DNA of 64,000 bases, taken from Burkholderia anthina. GTDB lineage: Bacteria > Pseudomonadota > Gammaproteobacteria > Burkholderiales > Burkholderiaceae. Made by a program: the position numbers and the translations under genes. Within the stretch, counting starts at the first letter, position 1. Every line of letters starts with the position of its first letter. Positions 56,820-64,000 of this stretch are shown here, in pieces. The notes beneath the pieces were generated by a model, which ran no database searches, was not told the DNA's origin, and was given only the letters and a program-made list of their open reading frames with translations. The DNA lies in the NCBI RefSeq assembly GCF_001547525.1, contig NZ_LNJP01000003.1, positions 496,001-560,000 on the forward strand, in the 5' to 3' direction.

Positions 56820-57656
56820 TCAGCCCGTCACCGCCAGAATCACGCTCGACGCCTTGAACAGCGCGATGGCCCGCCGGCCCGCGTCGAGCTGCAACGCATC
56901 GACGCTGTCGTTGGTCACGACGGCCGTCAGCGTTCCGCCGCCGTCGAGCGCCAGCGTCACCTCGCTGTTCACCGCGCCCGCCGCGACGGCTTCCACGCTG
57001 CCGTGCAGCCGGTTGCGCGCGGAAACTTTCAGGTCGGGCCCGCCATCGTCGACCGCGAGCACGACCCACGACGCCTTCACCAGCGCGCACGCGGGCTCGC
57101 CTTCCCGCAGCCCGAGCGCGTCGGCGCTTTCGTGCGTCAGCACGGCGACGACGGCTTGCCCGCCAGGCAGCACAAGCGTCACCTCGTCGTTGACGGTGCC
57201 GCGCACGATCGACGCAACCTTGCCGAACCACTGGTTGCGCGCGCTCGTCTTCATCCCGATCCGGCCGATCAGCGCCCAGTCGACGTCGAAGCCGGCTACG
57301 GCCGCGCTCGCCGCCTCGATGAAGCGGCGATGCTCGCGCTCGATCGTGCGGAACGCGGCGATCAGCGACGTCGCGCGCGGCGTCAGCGTCGTGCCGCCGC
57401 CGCCCTTGCCACCCGTCGCACGCGCGACGAGCGGCTCGCCGGCGAGATTGTTCATCGTGTCGACCGCGTCCCACGCGGCCTTGTAGCTGAGGCCGACGGC
57501 CTTGGCCGCGCGCGTGATCGAACCGGTGTCGCCGATCGCCGCGAGCAGCGCGATGCGCGTCGCGCCGCCGAGCGTCTGTTCGCCGGCGCGCAACCACAGC
57601 TCGCCGCCCAGTTCGAGCGGTCCGGTGGACGAGGAAGAATGCGGGGCGTCGGTCAT
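56820..57656 (-). CDS. modE: Molybdate-responsive regulator ModE
   Basis: A 278-residue regulator with an N-terminal LysR-like winged helix (GDTGSITRAAKAVGLSYKAAWDAVDTMNN) and two C-terminal MOP repeats, MKTSARNQWFGKVASIVRGT and LKVSARNRLHGSVEAVAAGA, each starting a TOBE-type domain that binds molybdate at the dimer interface. It should bind the site before modA. It is convergent with modABC. I chose ATG 57656 (MTDAPHSS); ATGs at 57659 and 57665 are equally in frame, with no ribosome site to decide. TATAAT on the minus strand (57687-57692) implies a very short leader. Confidence 0.92.
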   Translation of the reverse strand: MTDAPHSSSSTGPLELGGELWLRAGEQTLGGATRIALLAAIGDTGSITRAAKAVGLSYKAAWDAVDTMNNLAGEPLVARATGGKGGGGTTLTPRATSLIAAFRTIEREHRRFIEAASAAVAGFDVDWALIGRIGMKTSARNQWFGKVASIVRGTVNDEVTLVLPGGQAVVAVLTHESADALGLREGEPACALVKASWVVLAVDDGGPDLKVSARNRLHGSVEAVAAGAVNSEVTLALDGGGTLTAVVTNDSVDALQLDAGRRAIALFKASSVILAVTG

Positions 57657-57702
57657 CATCGGCATGCGTATGGAAAACGGGCGGCCATTATAGAGGCGGC
57701 GC

Positions 57703-59295
57703 TCAGCCCGGCTTGCCGTCGAGCTTCGGCGGCCGCAGGCTGGCCAGCAGCGCTTCGGCGTCGCGCGCCGCGCGCTGTTCGAGCGCGGCGCCGTAGCCGC
57801 GCACGAAACCGAGCTGATACGGCGGCGCCCCCAGTTGCTCGAGATGGTGAAGCGCGACCATCGCGTCGTTCGCCTCGCCGAGCACGCCCTGCACGCGCGC
57901 CAGCGTCTTGACCGTCTCGTTGCGCGTGCGGCGCGACGCCAGCGACGCGAAGAATTCGAGCGCGTAACGCAGCCGCTTCGCATCGATCCGCACCTGATGG
58001 CGTGCCGCCGTGTCGAGCGACGTGAGCGACGGCGAGCCGTAGAGATGACCGAACAGCCGCCGCACGCGCTTGGTCGCGTGACGCCGCAGCGACGGCGCGT
58101 CGTCGCCGTCGGCCGCCGGCAGCGCGAGCGTGCCCAGCCATTCGAGCCAGCCGAGCGTCAGCCGCGCATAGCGGGCCGAATGCAGCGCCTGCCGCAGCTC
58201 GACGCGCGCGGCCATCGACTGCGCGCGGGCCGCGTCGAGCGTGCCGTCCCACGCACTGCCGCCGCCGTCGGCCGCGATCAGCGCAGGCAGGCTCTCGGTC
58301 GCGAACACGTCCCAGTCGCGCACCGTGCCGAGCAGGGCGGCGAGCCAGCGCAGGTCGACGCCGAGCGTGTCCTTCCATCGACGGTCGGTGAAGCGTGGGA
58401 AGAAGCGCATCAGCGTGCGCAGGCGGCGCAGCGCGACGCGCATCTGGTGGACGAATTCGGGATCGTCGCGATCGAGCACGCCGCACTCGTTGCCGAGCCA
58501 CTGCGCGGTGATGTCGCCGGCCAGCGCGAACAGCGCGGCGCGCTGCGTGCGGATGCCGGTCAGGTCGACGGGCCGTGCCTTGACCAGCACGGCGGCCACC
58601 GAGCCGCCCGCGCAGGCGCGGTCGATCACGCTCGTCAGTTGCACGAACGCGGGCCATGCGCCGCTCAGTTCGCGCGCCGCGGCGAACAGCGCGTGCAGCG
58701 CGGCCGTGCGCGCGGCAACGGTTTCCCAGTCGGGCGCGGCCAGGCGCAGCTCGACGTAGCGGCGCGGCGGCTCGCCGCCGCCGTGCAGCGTGATGTCGTC
58801 GAGCGTCATTTCGACCACGACGCCGCTGTCGTCGGCCCAGCGCCCGCGCCGCCGTTCGCTGACGATGCGCGGCGCCGCTGCCTGGGATCGCGCTTCGTCG
58901 GTGTCCGGTGCAACGCCGTCGATTTCGGCGGCCGACGCCGGTATCGGCAGCGGCGTCGCGACGACGATGCCCGCGTGCTCCGCGTCGAACAGCTCGCGCT
59001 GCGTGACGCCGGGGGCGAACGTTTCGGTGCGCGACGCGACGACCCGCGTGCCATGCGCGTTCGATTCGACCCAGGTCCACCAGCTCGCGCCGGGGCTGCG
59101 CTCGGCCTCGTCGATCTGGCACGGCTCGATCGTCACGCGCTCGTGGCCGCGCCGCATCCGGACCTGCGGGCAGATCCGCCACGCACGCACGAGCTCGGCG
59201 CCGAAGTCGCGCTGCGCACCGCGGGTGCGGCCCGCGCCCTTTCCCGGCCATCCTTCCAGCGACAACGACAACACGATTTCCAGCGCACGCGACAT
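57703..59295 (-). CDS. CYTH-CHAD domain protein with degenerate CYTH motif
   Basis: A 530-residue protein. The N-terminal half reads as a CYTH (triphosphate tunnel) domain, with VVVEMTLDDITLHGGG and YVELRLA late in the fold, but the ExExK signature near the N-terminus is lost (LEIVLSLSLEG). The C-terminal CHAD domain (about 255-510) is typical: VHQMRVALRRLRTLMRFF, RDWDVFATESLP and RIDAKRLRYALEFF, with conserved His and Arg residues that bind polyphosphate in other proteins. It is likely a polyphosphate-binding protein without triphosphatase activity; this is inference. It ends 46 bp before the modE start on the same strand. Confidence 0.85.
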   Translation of the reverse strand: MSRALEIVLSLSLEGWPGKGAGRTRGAQRDFGAELVRAWRICPQVRMRRGHERVTIEPCQIDEAERSPGASWWTWVESNAHGTRVVASRTETFAPGVTQRELFDAEHAGIVVATPLPIPASAAEIDGVAPDTDEARSQAAAPRIVSERRRGRWADDSGVVVEMTLDDITLHGGGEPPRRYVELRLAAPDWETVAARTAALHALFAAARELSGAWPAFVQLTSVIDRACAGGSVAAVLVKARPVDLTGIRTQRAALFALAGDITAQWLGNECGVLDRDDPEFVHQMRVALRRLRTLMRFFPRFTDRRWKDTLGVDLRWLAALLGTVRDWDVFATESLPALIAADGGGSAWDGTLDAARAQSMAARVELRQALHSARYARLTLGWLEWLGTLALPAADGDDAPSLRRHATKRVRRLFGHLYGSPSLTSLDTAARHQVRIDAKRLRYALEFFASLASRRTRNETVKTLARVQGVLGEANDAMVALHHLEQLGAPPYQLGFVRGYGAALEQRAARDAEALLASLRPPKLDGKPG

Positions 59296-59434
59296 GGAGG
59301 CTCCCGCACATCAAGGATCGCCGGCGCATCGACCGCGCCGGCGTCGCTCGTGAAGCAGCTTCCATAGTACACGCCGCCCAAACGCGCAGGCGCCGATCCG
59401 GCCCCGTCGCGCCGTGGCGGATCAAGCCGGCGCG

Positions 59435-59818
59435 TCAGACCGCGTATTGCGCGATGCCGTTGCCGAACGACCAGTTCTCCTTCAGCACCTCGACAAGACT
59501 GATGAAGACGTCTTCCTGCCGCACGCCCGGCTGTTGCGCGAGGTTCTCGGCGATCGTCCGGTACAGCGCCCGCTTCTGCTCGAGCGTGCGCGTGTTGTTC
59601 GCGGTGATCTGGATCATCACGAGATCGTCGCTGCGTTCGATATCGTAGTAATGACGGCCGAACACGAAGTTCTCGGCCGCATGCTCGGTCACGACCATGA
59701 AGATGTCGTCCTCGGGCACGTTGAACGTCTGCATCAGCGCGCGATGCACGCCGTCGACGAGTGCCGCGCGGTAGGCGGCCGGTTTGCCTTCGCGTACGGC
59801 GATACGGGTGAATGGCAT
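59435..59818 (-). CDS. Tautomerase-superfamily protein
   Basis: A 127-residue protein with the catalytic N-terminal proline exposed after Met removal (MPFTRIAVREGKPAAYR). Length and the duplicated beta-alpha-beta pattern fit the longer tautomerase/MIF-like members annotated as tautomerase family proteins. HYYDIERSDDLVMIQITANN is conserved in that group. The substrate is unknown. ATG 59818 follows CAGGAGCAG. It is divergent from a LysR gene that probably regulates it. Confidence 0.9.
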   Translation of the reverse strand: MPFTRIAVREGKPAAYRAALVDGVHRALMQTFNVPEDDIFMVVTEHAAENFVFGRHYYDIERSDDLVMIQITANNTRTLEQKRALYRTIAENLAQQPGVRQEDVFISLVEVLKENWSFGNGIAQYAV

Positions 59819-59885
59819 GGTCCTGCTCCTGTCGGTGAATGACGTTGAAGAACGAAAACACGGCGTCAGGTTAGGCCGGCCGATC

Positions 59886-59920
59886 TATAATGAACAGTCA
59901 TTGATCAATATTTCATCAAT
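59886..59920 (+). promoter_or_regulatory. LysR-type promoter/operator between tautomerase and LysR genes
   Basis: TATAAT (59886-59891) can serve as -10 for the LysR gene. Directly downstream is ATTGATCAAT (59900-59909), a perfect palindrome, and ATTGAT (59900-59905) pairs with ATCAAT (59915-59920) over a 9-bp spacer, giving a T-N11-A-like LysR box. The location over the start site suits autoregulation and control of the divergent gene. Confidence 0.6.
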
Positions 59921-59931
59921 TTTCATTGGAA

Positions 59932-60789
59932 ATGAAAGTACTCGATCTCGATGCCGTCCGCGCGTTCGTGCTGGTCGCCGATCTCGCGAGCTTCACGCGC
60001 GCCGCCGATGCGCTCGGCACCACGCAATCGGCCGTCAGCCTGAAGCTGAAACGATTGGAAGCCCACCTCGGCAAGCCGCTGCTGGCGCGCACGCCGCGCG
60101 TCGTCAAGCTGGCCGCCGACGGCGAGCATTTCCTGCCGGCCGCCCGCGCGCTGCTCGACGCGCACGAGCATGCGCTCGGCGCGATCTCGACCGGCACGGT
60201 GCGCCTGTCGCTCGGCGTCAGCGAGCACGTCGCGGTGCCCGACCTGCCGGCCGTGCTCACGAGCCTGCACCGCCAGGATCCGGGGCTGTCGCTGGAAATG
60301 CATCTCGGGGCGTCGACGAGCCTGCTCCCGCAATACGACGAACGGCGGTTCGACGCGGTGATCGTCCGGCACGAGCCCGGCGAAGACCCGCCGCGCGACG
60401 ACGGCACGCTGCTGTTCACCGAGCCGCTGGCGTGGCTCGCCGCGCCCGACTGGGCGCCGCGCGCGGGCGAGCCGCTGCCGCTCGCGGTGCTGGCCGGCCC
60501 CTGCGGCGTGCGGGCGGCCGCGCTGCGCGCGCTCGACCGCGCGGGGCTGCCGTGGCGCGAGCGCTTCACGGGCGGCGGAGTCGCGGCGGTCTCGGCCGCC
60601 GCCGCGGCGGGGCTGGCCGTCTGCCCGCTCGCACGGCGCGTCGCCCCGCGCACGCTGGTCGACGTCGGCGCGAAATTCGGGCTGCCGGTGCTGCCGCAGT
60701 CGCAGGTCGTGCTGTATTCGCGCGTCCGGGACGCCCGGGCCGCCGCCGCGCTGCGCAGGTTTGCCGACAGCCTGGCAATCTCGGCGTAA
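59932..60789 (+). CDS. LysR-family transcriptional regulator
   Basis: A 285-residue regulator. The winged helix is DLDAVRAFVLVADLASFTRAADALGTTQSAVSLKLKRLE, residues about 4-45, and the rest is the periplasmic-binding-protein-like effector domain with PDLPAVLTSLHRQDPGLSLEM. I took ATG 59932; a TTG two codons upstream is possible. Only 113 bp separate it from the divergent tautomerase gene, the usual LysR-target arrangement. The effector is unknown. Confidence 0.93.
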   Translation: MKVLDLDAVRAFVLVADLASFTRAADALGTTQSAVSLKLKRLEAHLGKPLLARTPRVVKLAADGEHFLPAARALLDAHEHALGAISTGTVRLSLGVSEHVAVPDLPAVLTSLHRQDPGLSLEMHLGASTSLLPQYDERRFDAVIVRHEPGEDPPRDDGTLLFTEPLAWLAAPDWAPRAGEPLPLAVLAGPCGVRAAALRALDRAGLPWRERFTGGGVAAVSAAAAAGLAVCPLARRVAPRTLVDVGAKFGLPVLPQSQVVLYSRVRDARAAAALRRFADSLAISA

Positions 60790-60824
60790 ACTCGCGGGTT
60801 CCGCCGCCCGCAATCTCCAGACGA

Positions 60825-61754
60825 ATGCCGATGAAGCCCGACGCCCGCAAGCACCTCCGCGCCAACCTGCTGATGCTCGGCGCCGCCGCGATCTGGGGCT
60901 CCGCGTTCGTCGCGCAACGCCTGAGCCTCGACGTGATCGGGCCGTTCCTGTTCACCGGGCTGCGCTTCCTGCTCGGCGCGCTCGTGCTGGCGCCGCTGCT
61001 GATGCTGAATCCGGCGTCGCGCGCGCAGCTCGCGGCGATCCGCCGCGGCCCGGCGCTGCTGCTGCCGGGCCTCGCGCTCGGCGGGCTGCTCGCCGTGTCG
61101 ATCTCGCTGCAGCAGGTCGGCCTGCAATACACGCGGATCGCCAATGCCGGCTTCATCAGCTCGCTGTACGTCGTGATCGTGCCGCTGATGGGCGTGTTCG
61201 CGCGGCACCGGATCGGCGCGGGCACGTGGTTCGGTGCGTTGCTGGCCGCGATCGGCCTGTATTTCCTGAGCATCGACGAGCACTTCTCGGTGCTCTACGG
61301 CGACTGGTTCCAGCTCGCGGGCGCCGTCATCATCGCCGCGCACGTGATGGCGGTCGGCCATCTCGCGAAACGCCACGATCCGCTCGTGCTCGCGTTCCTG
61401 CAGTTCGCCATGTGCGGCGTGGCGTGCCTCGCCGTCGGCCTGGCGGTCGAGCCGGTCAGCGTCGCGATGCTGCGCGGCGCGCTGCCCACGCTGCTGTACG
61501 GCGGGCTGCTGTCGGTCGGCGTCGGCTATACGCTGCAGGTCGTCGCGCAACGCGACGCGGCGCCCGCGCACGCGGCCGTGATCTTCAGCATGGAAGGCGT
61601 GTTCGCGGCGATCGCCGGGTGGGCCGCGCTCGGCGAAGCGCTGACGCTGCGCGCGCTCGTCGGCTGCGCGCTGATGCTGGCCGGCCTGCTCGCGTGCCAG
61701 TTGCTGCCGAACGGCGCCGCGCGGAAAAAGGACGAGGACGCGCTGCCGGCGTGA
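60825..61754 (+). CDS. EamA-family (DMT) transporter
   Basis: A 309-residue inner-membrane protein with ten predicted helices in two EamA repeats. The first begins LLMLGAAAIWGSAFVAQRLSLD, a standard start for the family, and the second contains HAAVIFSMEGVFAAIAGWAALGE. Family members export amino acids, metabolites or drugs; specificity cannot be read. ATG 60825 is used; ATG 60831 is a close alternative. It lies 35 bp after the LysR gene on the same strand and may be co-transcribed with it. Confidence 0.92.
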   Translation: MPMKPDARKHLRANLLMLGAAAIWGSAFVAQRLSLDVIGPFLFTGLRFLLGALVLAPLLMLNPASRAQLAAIRRGPALLLPGLALGGLLAVSISLQQVGLQYTRIANAGFISSLYVVIVPLMGVFARHRIGAGTWFGALLAAIGLYFLSIDEHFSVLYGDWFQLAGAVIIAAHVMAVGHLAKRHDPLVLAFLQFAMCGVACLAVGLAVEPVSVAMLRGALPTLLYGGLLSVGVGYTLQVVAQRDAAPAHAAVIFSMEGVFAAIAGWAALGEALTLRALVGCALMLAGLLACQLLPNGAARKKDEDALPA

Positions 61755-61821
61755 TCGCCACCGTCCCTATAATGACGATTCGCGTGACCCTTACGCCAAC
61801 CGCTTCCGACAGGCCAGCTCC

Positions 61822-62601
61822 GTGACGCCCCATTCCGTCGATCCCGCCGCCGACCTGCTGCGCGAACGCGCAGCGCACTACGCCGCCCAGGCGGCGCTGT
61901 TCCTGCGCGACCAGGCGCTCTCCACCGCGTCGCACGACCTGCGCAGCCCGCTGAATGCGATGCACAGCTGGGCCTACGTGCTCGAACGCCAGCTCGCCAA
62001 TGCCGATCCGAACCTGCAGCGCGCGCTCGCGGGCATCCGCACCGGCATCGACCAGCAGGTCGCGCTGATCGACGACGTGCTCGACGCGCCGCGCGCGCAA
62101 ACGCGCACGCTCGCGCTCGCGCCGCAGCGGTTCGCGGCGCGCGCGCTGCTCGACGACACGCTGGCGCTCGTGCGCTTCGCGCTCGCCGACGCACGCGAGG
62201 TCGCGCTCGACGCGACGCTGCCGGACGGCGAGCCGTCGATCGCCGTCGATCGCGAACGCGTCGCGCAGGCGCTCTGGACCCTGCTGACGACAGCCGTCGA
62301 GGCCAGCGCCGCGGGCAGCCGCGTCGCGTTCGCCTGCACACGCGACGGCGCGCAGTTCACCGCGCGCGCCACGTGCACCGTGAACGCCGACGTGCTCGTC
62401 GATCCCGCGCGGCCGCACGTATTCGAATCGTTCGCGCGGCGCGAGATGCTGCGCGAGCGCGACGCGAAACGCAGCGCGTGGACGCTGGCGCTGTGCCAGC
62501 GCGTCGCACTCGCGCACGGCGGCACGTTCGCGCACGACGCGTTCGCCGACGGCGCGCCCGCCACCATCACGTTCTCGATTCCGTGCGAGGCGCCGGTGTA
62601 A
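61822..62601 (+). CDS. Soluble histidine-kinase-like protein with degenerate ATPase
   Basis: A 259-residue protein from GTG 61822, with no membrane segment or sensor domain. The H box is intact (STASHDLRSPLNAM, His 38), followed by the second dimerisation helix (GIDQQVALIDDVLDAPR). The ATPase half is recognisable in outline (DRERVAQALWTLLTTAVEAS; FESFARREM; LALCQRVALAHGGTF), but the N box lacks its Asn and no DxGxG (G1) box is present. ATP binding by the normal mechanism is doubtful. It could accept phosphate from another kinase or be a dimerisation partner. No response regulator is adjacent. Confidence 0.75.
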   Translation: MTPHSVDPAADLLRERAAHYAAQAALFLRDQALSTASHDLRSPLNAMHSWAYVLERQLANADPNLQRALAGIRTGIDQQVALIDDVLDAPRAQTRTLALAPQRFAARALLDDTLALVRFALADAREVALDATLPDGEPSIAVDRERVAQALWTLLTTAVEASAAGSRVAFACTRDGAQFTARATCTVNADVLVDPARPHVFESFARREMLRERDAKRSAWTLALCQRVALAHGGTFAHDAFADGAPATITFSIPCEAPV

Positions 62602-62678
62602 GCGGTCGGCCGCCCGAAACATTACAACTTCCTTTCCGGGCCCTATACTGACGGGCCTGTCATAACCGGAGCGATTCT

Positions 62679-64000
62679 TTGTTACAGATCTTCGCGCTCA
62701 TCGGCGCGTTGTTCCTGGTGGCCCTGAACGGGTTCTTCGTTGCGGCCGAATTCGGCCTCGTCAAACTCCGCGCAACGCGCGTCAAGACCCTCGCCCGCAA
62801 GCACGGCCTGCGCGGGCGCATCCTCGGCCTCGTGCACGGCCGGCTCGACGCATATCTTTCCGCGTGCCAGCTCGGCATCACGCTCGCGTCGCTCGGCCTC
62901 GGCTGGGTCGGCGAACCTGCGTTCGCGCAACTGATCGGCCCGCTGCTCGACCTGATCGGCGTCGAGTCCGAACGCATCGTGCACCTGATCTCGCTCGTGT
63001 TCGCGTTCTCGCTGATCTCGTTTTTGCACATCGTCGTCGGCGAACTGGCGCCGAAATCGATGGCGATCCGCCAGTCGGAGAAGGTCGGCCTGTGGGTCGC
63101 GCTGCCGCTCTATGCGTTCTACTGGGCGATGTATCCGGCGATCTGGGTGCTCAACACCAGCGCCAACGCGGTGCTGCGGCTCGCGGGGCTGTCGGCCGAC
63201 CACGGCGGCGACGCGCACTATTCGACCGACGAGCTGAAGCTGATCCTGCGCAGCCGCCGCAGCGCGGCCGGCAATGCGGCGCAGCCGGCGCGCGGCACGT
63301 ACAGCAACGACGAGTGGAACACGCTCGCGCATTCGCTCGATTTTTCGTCGATGACCGTGTCGGACCTGATGCGGCCGGCCCATGAAATGATCGGCCTGCG
63401 GCGCGACCTGCCGCTGCCCGACAACATGGAGATCGTCGCGCGGCACCGCTTCAGCCGTTATCCGCTGTTCGAGGATGCGTCGCGCGAACAGGTGAGCGGG
63501 CTGATCCACCTGAAGGACCTGCTGCTCGCGCGTCACGCGGGCGCCGCGCTCGAGGATCTCTCCGACTACGTGCGCCCGGTCCAGTACGTGAAGCCCGATA
63601 CGCCGGCGCTGGAGCTGTTCCGCCGCTTCCGCAAGGGCGCCCCGCACTTCGCGCTGGTCGGCAGCAAGGGCGAGAAGCCGATCGGCTTCCTGACGCTCGA
63701 CAACCTGCTCGGCGCGCTGGTCGGCCAGATCCACGACGAATTCCGCCAGGGCGACGCCGACTGGAGCCGCCTCGACGACGGCACGCTGATGGGCAAGGGC
63801 AGCCTGCCCGTCGTGTCGCTCGAGCAGGCGCTCGGCATCGACATCGACGAAGGCCGCGCGGAGTCGGTCGGCGGCCTCGTGATCCAGGCGCTCAGCGACC
63901 TGCCGACCGAAGGGCAGCGCGTGTCGTTCGACCGCTTCGACATCGTCGTGAAGAAGATGAACGGGCCGCGCATCGTGCTCGTACGCGTCTATCCGAAGAT
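62679..64000 (+). CDS. CNNM/CorC-type (hemolysin family) membrane protein, cut by the right edge
   Basis: At least 440 codons of an inner-membrane protein: a DUF21 domain with about four helices (ALFLVALNGFFVAAEFGLVKLRATRV; HIVVGELAPKSMAIRQSE), a CBS pair (about 220-360; VSDLMRPAHEMI and YVRPVQYVKPDTPALELF) and the start of the CorC/HlyC C-terminal domain (GLVIQALSDLPTEGQRV). Relatives include YfjD and magnesium/cobalt-efflux or -resistance proteins. The start is TTG 62679, supported by CCGGAG seven bases upstream and by the match of the N-terminus to the family; no ATG is available nearby. The 3' end lies outside the window. Confidence 0.9.
   Translation, partial: MLQIFALIGALFLVALNGFFVAAEFGLVKLRATRVKTLARKHGLRGRILGLVHGRLDAYLSACQLGITLASLGLGWVGEPAFAQLIGPLLDLIGVESERIVHLISLVFAFSLISFLHIVVGELAPKSMAIRQSEKVGLWVALPLYAFYWAMYPAIWVLNTSANAVLRLAGLSADHGGDAHYSTDELKLILRSRRSAAGNAAQPARGTYSNDEWNTLAHSLDFSSMTVSDLMRPAHEMIGLRRDLPLPDNMEIVARHRFSRYPLFEDASREQVSGLIHLKDLLLARHAGAALEDLSDYVRPVQYVKPDTPALELFRRFRKGAPHFALVGSKGEKPIGFLTLDNLLGALVGQIHDEFRQGDADWSRLDDGTLMGKGSLPVVSLEQALGIDIDEGRAESVGGLVIQALSDLPTEGQRVSFDRFDIVVKKMNGPRIVLVRVYPK

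Noticed and set aside
59784-61754. A 656-codon plus-strand frame that would fuse a long N-terminal part to the EamA transporter
   Set aside because: The first 347 codons overlap the LysR gene in another frame and look non-biological; the EamA family N-terminus begins at 60825.

Overview
The window is GC-rich (about two thirds G+C), almost fully coding, and reads as housekeeping chromosome of a Burkholderia, most likely a Burkholderia cepacia complex species (inferred from gene order and protein sequences: rpsU-yqeY-dnaG-rpoD, xseB-ispA-dxs, FolE2, BPSS1780-family membrane protein, DUF3563, PXPV-repeat protein). I see no phage, insertion sequence, CRISPR array or plasmid function.

Layout. 1-293: 5' part of a sirtuin running off the left edge. 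1358-5113: luciferase-like oxidoreductase and a large MscS-type channel. 5147-10279: a TetR regulator divergent from an EmrA-EmrB-outer-membrane-factor efflux operon, with a strong promoter and palindromes between them. 10514-12738: periplasmic catalase KatB and its ankyrin partner. 13086-20258: an AdeABC-like RND efflux operon followed by an AdeR-like response regulator and an AdeS-like sensor that has lost its ATPase domain. 20902-22734: a secreted sedolisin (S53) protease behind an AT-rich leader. 22860-24599: a decayed MocR-type gene fragment and a PLD-family lipoprotein. 24846-32867: a tRNA with CAT anticodon (Ile2 type), the macromolecular synthesis cluster rpoD, dnaG, yqeY, rpsU, then an HI0933-type flavoprotein divergent from tsaD. 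32955-37079: folE2, and the isoprenoid cluster dxs, ispA, xseB. 37349-42067: Rieske oxygenase alpha subunit, mercaptopyruvate sulfurtransferase, Tat-exported dienelactone hydrolase-like protein, type II NADH dehydrogenase. 42347-50612: polA divergent from a LOG-family gene with start codons one base apart, a PXPV protein, AMP nucleosidase, DUF2782 protein, homoserine kinase thrB and a BPSS1780 membrane protein. 50798-52111: OhrR/Ohr peroxide defence and DUF3563. 52192-54256: PHB-depolymerase-like esterase and PAP2 phosphatase. 54383-57656: modABC facing modE, with a ModE-like box before modA. 57703-64000: CYTH-CHAD protein, tautomerase divergent from a LysR regulator, EamA transporter, a degenerate histidine kinase and a CNNM/CorC-type membrane protein cut by the right edge.

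Themes. Three export systems or permeases lie beside their regulators (TetR/Emr, AdeRS-like/RND, ModE/ModABC), and two oxidative-stress modules (KatB-AnkB, OhrR-Ohr) are present. No clear new multi-gene system is visible. The best second-look items are the two sensor-kinase-like proteins with a phospho-acceptor His but no intact ATPase, a 13-bp inverted repeat that brackets the -10 of the DUF3563 gene, a 23-codon ORF that bridges modB and modC by ATGA overlaps, the one-base divergent polA start, and an orphan minus-strand terminator near 450 that may end an unannotated small RNA.
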